Below the pieces are notes generated by a model. It was not told where the DNA came from and ran no database searches. It saw nothing but the letters and a program-made list of their open reading frames with translations. A stretch of 15,516 nucleotides of DNA from positions 1-15,516 of the forward strand of contig CATPBV010000293.1 in the NCBI GenBank assembly GCA_955652345.1, in the 5' to 3' direction. The position numbers were made by a program, and so were the translations under genes. This document shows positions 1 to 8,400 of this stretch, one piece after another. Every line of letters begins with the position of its first letter. The stretch's first letter is position 1. The DNA comes from an uncultured Solirubrobacteraceae bacterium (GTDB lineage Bacteria; Actinomycetota; Thermoleophilia; Solirubrobacterales; Solirubrobacteraceae).

Positions 1-2
1 AC

Positions 3-461
3 CTGGTCTACACCGGCCTGGGGGCGATCAACTGGCTGCCGGATATCGAGCGCTGGGCGGGGACGATGGCGCAGCTGGTGGCACCCGGCGGGCGGTTCTA
101 CCTGGCGGAGTTCCATCCATTCACGAAGGTGTTCGCCGACGACGAGCTGACGCTTGCCCTGTCGTACTTCGAGCGGGGGGCCCTGGAGTACGACGAGCCC
201 GGCACGTATGCCGACGTCGACGCCCAGACGACGCAGAACCGCTCGGTCGAGTGGGAGCACACGCTCGGCGATGTGGTGTCCGCGATCGCCGGGGCCGGGC
301 TGCCGATCGAGCTCCTGCACGAGCACGACTACACGCTGTTTCCACGGTGGCCGTGTCTAGAGAGGAAATCGGATGGGACCTATCGGCTCCCGGCCGACAC
401 GCCGTCGCTCCCGCTGATGTATTCGCTGAGGGCCCGCCGCCCTCCTGACACGGGCGTCTAG
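3..461 (+). CDS. SAM-dependent methyltransferase, C-terminal part (5' end outside the window)
   Basis: The reading frame is open from base 3 and ends with TAG at 459-461, so the gene begins upstream of the window. The visible part reads LVYTGLGAINWLPDIERWA and then, around the ATG at 66, AQLVAPGGRFYLAEFHP. This is the late Rossmann-fold part of class I methyltransferases: motif IV region, the helix before strand 5, then the LxPGGxFYLxE strand-5 turn. The tail (ERKSDGTYRLP, then LPLMYSLRARR) resembles the end of small-molecule methyltransferases of the Methyltransf_11/25 type. The SAM-binding GxGxG motif would lie upstream and is not seen, so substrate and activity cannot be assigned. The ATG at 66 is internal and should not be taken as the start. 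The next gene begins 51 bp downstream with its own promoter-like sequence. Confidence 0.8.
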   Translation: MVYTGLGAINWLPDIERWAGTMAQLVAPGGRFYLAEFHPFTKVFADDELTLALSYFERGALEYDEPGTYADVDAQTTQNRSVEWEHTLGDVVSAIAGAGLPIELLHEHDYTLFPRWPCLERKSDGTYRLPADTPSLPLMYSLRARRPPDTGV

Positions 462-476
462 GGCAAGCCGGGCGCC

Positions 477-504
477 CTGACGCGGGCACTCGATCGGCTA
501 CGGT
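477..504 (+). promoter_or_regulatory. Candidate promoter of the GNAT gene, leaderless type
   Basis: A -35-like CTGACG (477-482), a 16-bp spacer and a -10-like TACGGT (499-504) lie directly before the GTG start at 513. The -10 box ends 8 nt before the start codon and no Shine-Dalgarno is present, so transcription would begin at or next to the start codon. This is inferred from sequence only. Confidence 0.4.
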
Positions 505-512
505 TCCCCGCC

Positions 513-1655
513 GTGCCGGTCGAGATCAAGCCCGTCCGCGGCTTCGGGGAGCTGCGCAGGTTCGTCGCGCTTCCGTTCAGGTTGCACGCCGGAACCCCGT
601 GGACCCCGCCGCTGAGGCTCGAGCGCTACATGTTCCTCAACCGGAAGCTAAATGCGTACTTCAAGCACGGCGAGGCGGAGTACTTCCTAGCCGCGCGCGA
701 CGGACGCGTGGTCGGACGCGTCACCGCTCAGATCGACCACGCGTTCAACAAGTTTCACGCGACCCGCTGGGGGATGTTCGGGTTTCTGGTGTTCGAGGAC
801 GATCCGGAGGTGCTGCCGGCGTTGCTCGATGCCGCGGAGGGCTGGCTGCGCGCGCGTGGCTGCGAGCGGATGGTGGGGCCGATGGAGTTCCGGATGAACG
901 ATGAGAGCGGCGTGCTGATCGAGGGGTTCGAGCACGAGCCGCTGATCGTTCAACCGTGGCATCCGCCGTACTACCAGCGGCGCTGCGAGGAGGCCGGGCT
1001 GAGCAAGGCGATGGACCTGCTCAGCTGGGACCTCTCGATCAACGACCGGGAACGGATGCACCCGGTCCTTCCGAAGACGGCGGAGCGAGCGCACAGCAAG
1101 TACAGGGTGACGATCCGGCCGATGTCGCGCCGTCACCTGCGCCGCGAGCTCGACGAGTTCGCCAAGGTCTACAACGCCGCCTGGTCCGACAACTGGGGGT
1201 TTGCGCCGTACTCGAAGGAGGACCTCGACGAGCTCGCGGCGACGCTCCAGCTGGTCTACGACCGCGACTGGTTCATGATCGCCGAGATCGGGGACCAAAC
1301 CGTCGGGATGGCGATCACGATCCCCGACATCAACCAGGTCCTGCGCAAGATGAACGGCCGGCTGCTTCCGCTCGGCTGGTGGTACTACCTGCGCAAGCGC
1401 CGGTTCATGGACCGAGTGCGGGTCGGGTTCCTCGGTGTGCTCCCCGAGTATCAGCACACCGGCGTCGCGGCGGCGCTGTACCTGGCGCACTTCGACGCCG
1501 CCAAGGTCAGCCGCTGCAAGAAGGGCGAGGCGAGCTGGATCCTCGAGACCAACCACGCGATGAACCGCGGGCTCGAGGCGATGGGAGGGCGCGTCATCAA
1601 GCGCTGGCGCGTTTACGAGCGGTTGCTCGACGGGGCGGCTGCTCAGGCCAGCTGA
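513..1655 (+). CDS. GNAT-fold N-acetyltransferase-like protein (YghO-like)
   Basis: This 380-residue protein starts at GTG 513, the first start after the upstream stop. It looks like the two-lobed YghO-like GNAT family. The N-terminal lobe holds the family-type stretches TPWTPPLRLER (28-38), FFNRK-like FLNRKLNAYF (41-50) and GPMEFRMNDESG (122-133). The C-terminal lobe holds the acetyl-CoA loop LGVLPEYQHTGVAAALY (307-323, with QHTGVA matching Q/RxxGxG/A), and the closing segment ILETNHAMNRGLEAMGG then KRWRVYER (343-370). The substrate is unknown; cytoplasmic location is inferred from the absence of membrane segments or a signal peptide. The last 59 bp are also coding, antisense, for the C-terminus of the convergent methyltransferase gene. 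Fold assignment is fairly secure, enzymatic function is not. Confidence 0.8.
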   Translation: MPVEIKPVRGFGELRRFVALPFRLHAGTPWTPPLRLERYMFLNRKLNAYFKHGEAEYFLAARDGRVVGRVTAQIDHAFNKFHATRWGMFGFLVFEDDPEVLPALLDAAEGWLRARGCERMVGPMEFRMNDESGVLIEGFEHEPLIVQPWHPPYYQRRCEEAGLSKAMDLLSWDLSINDRERMHPVLPKTAERAHSKYRVTIRPMSRRHLRRELDEFAKVYNAAWSDNWGFAPYSKEDLDELAATLQLVYDRDWFMIAEIGDQTVGMAITIPDINQVLRKMNGRLLPLGWWYYLRKRRFMDRVRVGFLGVLPEYQHTGVAAALYLAHFDAAKVSRCKKGEASWILETNHAMNRGLEAMGGRVIKRWRVYERLLDGAAAQAS

Positions 1656-2868
1656 AGCTCAGGCGCAGATTCTCGCCCTCGGGCTGCGCCGTTATCTCGA
1701 GCCGCTGTCCACCGGCGCGCTCGAGCTCGACCCAGTCAGACACCAGCCGCTCGAGCTGACCCAGCGCTCGCTCGTCGCCCCAGCCCTCGAGGCGCCAGCG
1801 CGCCCGCCGCGCCCTGGCCGACGCCAGCTCCCAGACGCTGCGCACGGTGACGGCGGCGATGCCTGGTGCGCGCGCATCGATCAGCCCGACCCCGTGGCGA
1901 GAACCATCGCGAATCCAGATTCGCTTGCGATCGGGGATCTGCACCATCAGATAGATGAGGACCGCCGGCGTGTGACCGCTCACCAGCCGTGTGCTCCCCT
2001 GCGCCCGCGGCCCGCGCGGCTGACCTGCCATTGCGGCCAGGACTCCGCGAGCCGCCCCTTCCGAAAGCTGCTCGAGTCCGGATCCGGTGAGCTGAACGAG
2101 CAGCTTGTGGTCGCCACGTGAGGAGAGCGTTGCGGTGAGGCTCGCCTTCGGCGCCTGCGACCCGCCGTCGCCGCCGTGCAGCGGCATGAAGCCGCCCCAA
2201 GTGCTCTCGACCGCGTGCAGCGTCTCGCCGCGGCGGACGAACGCCGGGATCAGCTGGATCGCGTCCGCATCGGGATCCAGGCGCACCGGAACGACCAGCC
2301 GACCGCCGTCCGCCAGCTGCTCGAGCCAGGCGCGGGGGATCTCCTGCGCGCTCGCGGTCACCATGATCCGGTCATACGGAGCACCCTCCTCGAGCCCCTG
2401 CCGCCCGTCGCCGACAGCGACCTCCACCGGCGCGCCCTCGGCGCGCAGCGCCCGCCGTGCGCGCTCGGCGATCTCGGGATCGACGTCGACAGTTACGACC
2501 TTGCCCGACGGACCCACGAGCCGCGAGAGCAGCGCGGCGTTGTAGCCGGTGCCCGCGCCGATCTCGAGCACACGCTGTCCGAGAGCGGGCTCGAGCAGCT
2601 CGAGCATCTGCGCCATCATCGCCGGCTGCGATGAGGAGCTCAGCGGCATCCCCTGCGCGTCCTTCTTGGTGACGTACGCCTCGTCGCGGTAGACGGCTTC
2701 GAGGTCGCGCTCTGCGACAACCTCCGGGATGAACAGCTCCCGGTGCACCTCCGCGAACGCGGTGGCGACCCCGATCGTCCGGATCGAGCCACCCGCGCGC
2801 AGCTGTTCCACGAGCCGCGCACGGAGGTCCTCTCCGGCAGCCTCCTGGTCGTAGATGCTCTCAGCCAT
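1597..2868 (-). CDS. pcm: Protein-L-isoaspartate O-methyltransferase homologue with long C-terminal extension
   Basis: This 423-residue protein would use SAM to methylate L-isoaspartyl residues so that damaged proteins can be repaired. The N-terminal ~205 residues are PCMT-like: SSSSQPAMMAQMLELL (77-92, the PCMT substrate/cofactor segment), SAM motif I VLEIGAGTGYNAALL (100-114), acidic motif VDVDPE (127-132), GDG (153-155) and ADGGRLVVPV (186-195). Simple PCMT enzymes are about 210-230 residues; here some 200 further residues follow, as in larger actinobacterial PCMT-like proteins, and their role is not evident. The ATG at 2868 lies inside the end of the upstream oxidase gene (overlap ATGGCTGA), so the two are probably translationally coupled. 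The 3' end overlaps the convergent GNAT gene by 59 bp. It could modify another substrate than isoaspartate; family membership is secure. Confidence 0.85.
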   Translation of the reverse strand: MAESIYDQEAAGEDLRARLVEQLRAGGSIRTIGVATAFAEVHRELFIPEVVAERDLEAVYRDEAYVTKKDAQGMPLSSSSQPAMMAQMLELLEPALGQRVLEIGAGTGYNAALLSRLVGPSGKVVTVDVDPEIAERARRALRAEGAPVEVAVGDGRQGLEEGAPYDRIMVTASAQEIPRAWLEQLADGGRLVVPVRLDPDADAIQLIPAFVRRGETLHAVESTWGGFMPLHGGDGGSQAPKASLTATLSSRGDHKLLVQLTGSGLEQLSEGAARGVLAAMAGQPRGPRAQGSTRLVSGHTPAVLIYLMVQIPDRKRIWIRDGSRHGVGLIDARAPGIAAVTVRSVWELASARARRARWRLEGWGDERALGQLERLVSDWVELERAGGQRLEITAQPEGENLRLSFSWPEQPPRRATARKRASA

Positions 2869-4447
2869 GTGGGTCGATCAATACGCCGGGGTTGAGCGCG
2901 CCGGTGGGGTCGACGGCGGCCTTCGCGCCACGCAGCGCCAGAGCGAACGGCTCCGGCCGCTGGCGGTCATACCACGGTCGATGGTCGCGCCCGACCGCAT
3001 GATGATGCGTGATCGTGCCGCCACCCGCGATCACGGCGTCCGACGCCGCGCGCTTGATCGCCGCCCATTGCTCGAGCTCGGCGCCGCGCCGAACGGGCGC
3101 GAGGATCGTGTAGTAGGGCGCCGGGCCGTCCGGATAGACGTGCGTGAAGCGGCAGGTGACCGAACCGGCGCCGCACACCTCGCGCACCGCGGCGGCCGCG
3201 CGCGCCGAGACGTCAGCATGGAACGACTCGAACCGCTCCCACGTGATCGCCGTCTCGAACGTCTCTGACAGGACGCCCATCGCCACGAACGTGTCGCGCA
3301 GGTACGGCGCGCGCAGAAACGCCTCGCGCCAGCTCTCCACAGCTCGATCGCCACCGCCTTCGCGGCGCTCCCACGAACCGCCGTGATCACCGCAGCAGTC
3401 GAGCGCCAACGACATCCACGCATCGACCTGATGGTGCGCTGACTCAAACCCGAGCACGAGCAGTGCTTGCGTGCCGTCCCCCGCACCCGTGACCTTCACC
3501 TCGGCGGCGTCGATCAGCCGGCAGTTAGAGGGGTGCAGTCCGGATTGCGAGAGCTCGCGGACGGCCGCCGCGCCCTCGGCGAAGCTCGCGAACCTGACTG
3601 GCACGCTCGCCCGGTGCACGGGCCGCTCGCGCACCCGCACCCAGGCCTCGGTGATCACTCCCAGCGTCCCCTCGGAGCCGATCAGCATGCGGTCGGGAGA
3701 GATGCCGGCGCCCGAACCGGGGAGCCGACGCGACTCCCACACGCCCGCCGGCGTCAGGGCGCGGATCGACTCGACCAGGTCGTCGATGTGGGTGTAGAGC
3801 GTCGCGAAGTGCCCTCCGGCGCGCGTCGCGATCCATCCGCCGAGCGTCGAGAGCTCGAACGACTGCGGGAAGTGGCGCAGGGTGAGGCCGGTCTTGGCCA
3901 GCTGCTCCTCGAGCCGCGGCCCTGAAGCCCCCGCCTGGATCCGCGCCGCAAGTGAGACGCGATCGACCTCGAGCACTCGGTCGAGGGCAGTCAGGTCGAT
4001 GGTGACGACGCCTGCGAGCCCAGCTCCGACCGCCGCCTCGACGCCGCCGACGACGCTGGTCCAGCCACCCAACGGGATCACCGCGGCCACCTCGTCGACC
4101 GCCCACTCGAGCACCGCCTCCACCTCCTGCTCGCTGCGCGGTCGCGCGACCACGTCGGGCGGATGCCCGAATTCGCCCCGGAAGCCCCGCAGCAGGTCGC
4201 GGTACGAGCGCCCGTAGCAGTGAAGCGCGCGCTCGTAGGCATCGCTCGAACAGTGTGCGGCCAGGCGCTCCGGCGGGCGGAGCCGAGGAGCAGGCATCTC
4301 CACTTCGGATAGCGGCACGGGCTCCTCAGGCTCGGGAGACCCGAACCCGAGGTGGCCCGCGAGGAACGCGGCGGTCGAGCGCAGCTCCTCGCGCGAGGGC
4401 CGCTCGTCCTCGTATCCCCAGCCCCAGTGGCTGCGCCGGCGCGGCAT
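2861..4447 (-). CDS. FAD-binding oxidase of the alkyldihydroxyacetonephosphate synthase (AGPS) family
   Basis: This 528-residue protein belongs to the PCMH-type FAD flavoproteins and most resembles AGPS, which exchanges the acyl chain of acyl-DHAP for a fatty alcohol to make ether lipids. It has an N-terminal HWGWGYEDE (7-15) like the AGPS WNGWG segment, PPDVVARPRSEQEVEAVL (96-113) at the FAD-domain start, the FAD loop PLGGWTSVVGG (125-135), STLGGWIATRAGGH (200-213), GSEGTLGVITEAWV (257-270), the segment SETFETAITW (394-403), and GGGTITHHHAVGRDH (475-489), whose HHH matches the AGPS histidine triplet. A YY pair at 445-446 lies where the AGPS catalytic tyrosine is expected. The FAD loop has Trp129 where relatives usually have Gly. 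No signal peptide is seen. Start is ATG 4447. It is first in a two-gene unit with the PCMT gene. A related glycolate/lactate-type FAD oxidase cannot be excluded. Confidence 0.78.
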   Translation of the reverse strand: MPRRRSHWGWGYEDERPSREELRSTAAFLAGHLGFGSPEPEEPVPLSEVEMPAPRLRPPERLAAHCSSDAYERALHCYGRSYRDLLRGFRGEFGHPPDVVARPRSEQEVEAVLEWAVDEVAAVIPLGGWTSVVGGVEAAVGAGLAGVVTIDLTALDRVLEVDRVSLAARIQAGASGPRLEEQLAKTGLTLRHFPQSFELSTLGGWIATRAGGHFATLYTHIDDLVESIRALTPAGVWESRRLPGSGAGISPDRMLIGSEGTLGVITEAWVRVRERPVHRASVPVRFASFAEGAAAVRELSQSGLHPSNCRLIDAAEVKVTGAGDGTQALLVLGFESAHHQVDAWMSLALDCCGDHGGSWERREGGGDRAVESWREAFLRAPYLRDTFVAMGVLSETFETAITWERFESFHADVSARAAAAVREVCGAGSVTCRFTHVYPDGPAPYYTILAPVRRGAELEQWAAIKRAASDAVIAGGGTITHHHAVGRDHRPWYDRQRPEPFALALRGAKAAVDPTGALNPGVLIDPHG

Positions 4448-4456
4448 CGAGGCCCG

Positions 4457-4474
4457 AGCCTATCCCGATAACTT
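4457..4474. promoter_or_regulatory. Overlapping divergent promoter candidates between the AGPS-like and NUDIX genes
   Basis: Only 34 bp separate the AGPS ATG (4447, minus) from the preferred NUDIX GTG (4482, plus). On the minus strand TAGGCT (4462 to 4457) ends 9 nt before the ATG. On the plus strand TAACTT (4469-4474) ends 7 nt before the GTG. Between them lies the imperfect palindrome TATCCCGATA (4461-4470). Both would give leaderless or near-leaderless mRNAs. No good -35 boxes are seen. Confidence 0.35.
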
Positions 4475-4481
4475 GTGGCTC

Positions 4482-5135
4482 GTGGCGAGAACGCCAGGCA
4501 TCCTTGCGCGCGGCCCGTGGCAGCCCGACCAGCTCGATGTGTGCTGGCGGGCGGAGCCGTTCTTGCCCGGGCAGAGCGTCACGGACGCGGCCGACGTCGC
4601 GCTCGACGAGCTTCGCGCGCGCGGGTCACCCAGCCACGATGGCCTTGCGGCGCGGCTCGCCAGCTTCGAGGTCGACGCCGACAAGCTGAAGCTCGAGCTC
4701 CAGCCGGCGCGTTGGGCGCTGCGGCTGGTACCGAGCGACGCGGCGCGTAGCCTGTCGGTCCTGTGCGTTGTGCGGGACGCCGAGGGGCGCTGGCTCGCCG
4801 GGCGGCGGGCGCAGTGGCTCGCGTCGTGGGCCGGACGGTGGGCGCTCGGCGCCGGCGGCTCGGTCGAGGTCGACGAGCACCCAGCGCAGACGATGGCTCG
4901 CGAGCTCCAGGAGGAATGGTCCGTCGATCCCACTAGCCTCAGCATCGAGGCGCTCGTGCTGCTCCCGAGCGAGCTCGCGCTGATGGTCGGCCAGGCCTGG
5001 CTCCCGCCCGGAGCCGTCGCCCGCCCCGACCATGAGCACGACGACTACGCATGGTGGCCGGCCCAGATCGACGACTGGCCACGTGAGGCCGACGAGCCTC
5101 TTCGCCGCGTGGCCGCGCTTTTCTCCGGGCAATGA
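4482..5135 (+). CDS. NUDIX-domain hydrolase with N-terminal extension
   Basis: This 217-residue protein carries a Nudix box matching Gx5Ex7RELxEExxV: the glycine is residue 126, the following Glu is 132, and RELQEEWSV spans 140-148. The only departure is Ser147 for the usual Gly. Catalytic metal-binding glutamates (E141, E144, E145) are present. The fold is preceded by about 85 residues that resemble no domain I can name, and strand LSVLCVVRDAEGRWL (91-105) opens the Nudix domain. Such enzymes hydrolyse nucleoside diphosphate-linked compounds; the substrate here cannot be told. The GTG at 4482 is preferred because TAACTT lies 7 nt upstream; a TTG at 4473 in frame would add three residues. The gene is joined to the next by ATGA at 5132-5135. 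Confidence 0.75.
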   Translation: MARTPGILARGPWQPDQLDVCWRAEPFLPGQSVTDAADVALDELRARGSPSHDGLAARLASFEVDADKLKLELQPARWALRLVPSDAARSLSVLCVVRDAEGRWLAGRRAQWLASWAGRWALGAGGSVEVDEHPAQTMARELQEEWSVDPTSLSIEALVLLPSELALMVGQAWLPPGAVARPDHEHDDYAWWPAQIDDWPREADEPLRRVAALFSGQ

Positions 5136-5431
5136 GCGCGATCACTTTCAGGCGGCTCGAGGCCGCCTCGTTCACCCACTCGGCGATCTATCTCTCGCTG
5201 CTGGCGTGCGCGTTCGTGCTGAGCAATCCAGAGCCGGAGACGTTCATCCTGGGGATGGCGCACGGGCTGATCTGGATCGCGATGTCGCTTGTGTGCATCG
5301 CGGCAGCGCGGGCGCGGGTCATCCCTTACTGGCTGGCCGTGACGGTCGTGGTTCTTGGGGGCCTCGGCCCGTTCGCGGGTTCGATCGGATTCGTCGTTGC
5401 AGACCGCCGTCGTCACGTGGCAGAAGCCTGA
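5132..5431 (+). CDS. Small integral membrane protein, DUF3817-like
   Basis: This 99-residue protein has three predicted membrane helices (about 14-31, 38-59 and 65-89) and a basic C-terminal tail, DRRRH. The order 'short helix, GMAHGLIWIA (41-50), GLGPFAGSIGF (77-87)' recalls the DUF3817 family of small actinobacterial membrane proteins, with its conserved G-x-x-HG and P-F-G segments. Function is unknown. The start ATG overlaps the stop of the NUDIX gene (ATGA), implying one transcript and coupled translation. It ends 27 bp before the large oxoglutarate dehydrogenase gene, which seems to have its own promoter. The family assignment rests on pattern recall and is moderate; the membrane character is clear. 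Confidence 0.65.
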   Translation: MSAITFRRLEAASFTHSAIYLSLLACAFVLSNPEPETFILGMAHGLIWIAMSLVCIAAARARVIPYWLAVTVVVLGGLGPFAGSIGFVVADRRRHVAEA

Positions 5432-5445
5432 TCACGCGTTACAGT
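5417..5445 (+). promoter_or_regulatory. Candidate promoter of the fused oxoglutarate dehydrogenase gene
   Basis: GTGGCA (5417-5422, 4 of 6 to TTGACA), a 17-bp spacer and TACAGT (5440-5445) precede the ATG at 5459 by 13 nt. Transcription would start about 6 nt before the ATG, and there is no Shine-Dalgarno. The -35 box lies inside the end of the preceding membrane-protein gene. Confidence 0.4.
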
Positions 5446-5458
5446 AGATCCAGTAGAG

Positions 5459-8400
5459 ATGAACACAGACACCGTTCAGGTCGTGATGCCCCCGATGGGC
5501 GATTCGGTGACCGAAGGCACGGTGCTCGAGTGGCGCAAGGGCGAGGGCGACAGCGTCGAGGCCGACGAAGCGATCGTCGAGATCTCGACCGACAAGGTCG
5601 ACGCCGAGGTGCCGGCGCCGGCCGCGGGCCGGATCGTCAAGATCCACGCCGCGGCGGGAGACACGGTCGCGGTCGGCACCCTGCTCGCTGAGATCTCGCC
5701 CAACGGGGGGGATTCGGATGGCGCCGGCAACGGTTCCGATCGGAGCGCCGTCAGCTCGGCCGCCGTCTCGCAGCTCCCCGTCTCCGCCGAGTCGCCGCCG
5801 GCGAGTCCCCAGGAAGCGCTCGCCGGTGCCGTGGTCGAGGCCGAAGGCGCCGCGCCGCGGTCCGCGGCCGCCGGCGAGACGATCGACATCGTCACACCGA
5901 CGGGCGGCGAGTCCGTCACCGAAGGCACGATCCTCGAGTGGACCGTGAAGGTCGGCGACTCCGTCAAGGACGGCCAGACGATCGTCGAGATCTCGACCGA
6001 CAAGGTCGACATGGAGCTTCCCGCGCCGGCCTCCGGGACGCTCACCGAGATCCTTGCGGGCGACGGGGAGACCGTCTCGGTCGGCCAGGTGATCGGCCGG
6101 ATGACATCGGCCCCGGCGACGGTTCCTTCTGATGGCGCCCCGGAAGGCGGCGCGGCAGGTGGGGCGACGTCTACCGAGGCGGCGGCGCCGATCGGCGATG
6201 GCGGCAACGCCTCCCCCGTGGCGAGGCGCGTCGCCGCGCGCGAAGGCGTCGACCTGTCTGCCATCCACGGCTCGGCCCGCGGCGGCCGTGTGCTGAAGGC
6301 CGATGTACTTGCGGCGAAGGGCAATGGCGCTGGGACTGCCGAGACGACACCAAAGCCCGATGACTCGAGCGCCGCGCAAGTTAGCGAGGCTGGAGGCCGA
6401 GCGCGCGGCAAGCTCGAGGCCGCCGTGGCGGCCCCCATAAAAACCCCACCCGGCGCGCACGAGCTCCGCGGAGGCGCCGCGGCGCTGGCCCGCTACATGG
6501 AGCAGAGCCGGTCGATCCCGACCGCGACCACGTTCCGCACCCTGCCGGTTGCGGCGCTCGAACGCCGCCGCAGCCAGCTCAAGGAGGCCGGCCACCGCAT
6601 CTCCTTCACACACCTGATCGCGTATGCGATCGCGCGCGTCACCACCGAAGAGATGCCGGTGATGGCGCACCACTACGCCGAGCTCGACGGCAAGCCCAAC
6701 CGGATCGACGACGGCGCCTGCAACCTCGGGCTCGCCGTCGACGTCGAGAAGAAGGACGGTACGCGGACGCTGATGGTGCCCGTGATCCGCGACGCCGGCC
6801 GGATGCGCTTCGACGAATTCCTCGCCGCCTACAACGCGCTCGTCGACAAGGCGCGCACCGGCTCGCTGACCCCCGACGATCTCAGCGGTGCGAACTTGAC
6901 GCTGACCAACCCTGGCGGGCTCGGGACGGTCGCCTCGGTCCCGCGGCTGATGGCCGGACAGGGCACGATCGTCGCCACCGGGTCAATCGGATTCCCGGTG
7001 GGACTCAAGCGTGTGGACGGCGCCGAGAAGGTCATGACGATGACCTCGACCTACGACCACCGGATCATTCAAGGGGCCGAGTCGGGCCGCTTCCTCGCGC
7101 GGATCGAGGCGTACCTGAACGGCGAGGACGGCTTCTACGAGCACGTCTTCGGTGATCTCGCGGTCGAGCTCGCGCCAATACCGACCGCGCCCGTCGCGGC
7201 ACCGACGGTCGTCGCTCCGGTCGCCCCGCCCGACGAGGAGCTGCTCCAAGCCGTCCAGGCCTCGACCTCACTGGTGAAGGCACACCGGACGCATGGTCAC
7301 CTTGCGGCGAAGCTCGATCCGCTCGGTCGCGAGCCCGAGGGCGACCCGGCGCTCGATCCCGCCTCGCTCGGTCTGACCCCCGAGCTGATGGCGAGGATCC
7401 CGGCACGGATCCTGCGGATGTACTGCAAGGGTCAGACGCTCGAGGACGCGCTGCCGAACCTTCACGACACCTACACAGGCCCGATCGCGTATGAGATCGA
7501 GCACATCGCCTCGCACCGCCAGCGGCTGTGGCTCAGGGAGGCGATCGAGTCGTGGAGGTTCCGCCCGCCGCTCACCGATGCGGAGAAGAAGAACCTGCTC
7601 AAGCGGCTGACCGAGGTCGACGCGCTCGAGCGCTTCATGCACAAGGCCTACCTGGGGCAGAAGCAGTTCTCGATCGAGGGCCTCGACATGACGGTGCCGA
7701 TGCTTGACGAGCTGATCCAGCTGGGCGCCACCCGCGGCGCGCGGGAGATCGTGATCGGGATGGCGCACCGCGGGCGCCTGAACGTGCTCGCGCACAACCT
7801 GGGACGGCCCTACGGGACGATCTTTGCCGAGTTCGAGGGCTCCTCGACGCTCGAGCCGATCACCACGATCCCGCAAGGCGGGACTGGCGACGTCAAGTAC
7901 CACCACGGCGCTTCGGGCTCTTATCAGCTGCCGGGCGGCGAGTCCGTGATCGTGCGGCTCGAGTCGAATCCCAGCCACCTCGAGTTCGTGGCGCCGGTCG
8001 CGTCGGGGGCGACGCGCGCCGCTCAGACCACCCGTCAGGGGCCGCACGCACATCGCGACACGAACGCCGCGATCCCGCTGATCCTGCACGGCGACGCCGC
8101 GCTCCCAGGGCAGGGCGTGGTCGCCGAGACGCTCAATCTCCAGGCGCTCGACGGCTATACGGTCGGCGGCACGATCCACCTGATCCAGAACAACCAGGTG
8201 GGGTTCACGACGGACTCCGACGACGCCCGCTCGACGCGGTGGGCCTCCGACCTGGCCAAGGGCTTCGACGTTCCGATCATCCACGTCAACGCCGACGACG
8301 TAGCTGCGTGCGTCGCGGCCGTCCGGCTCGCGTTCGCGTTCCGGCAGGAGTTCGGGCACGACGTGCTGATCGATCTCATCGGCTACCGGCGCTTCGGCCA

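Noticed and set aside
5432..6673. Long minus-strand open frame opposite the lipoyl domains
   Set aside because: Low-complexity Arg/Gly-rich antisense frame, explained by high GC content and repetitive Ala/Pro coding on the plus strand.
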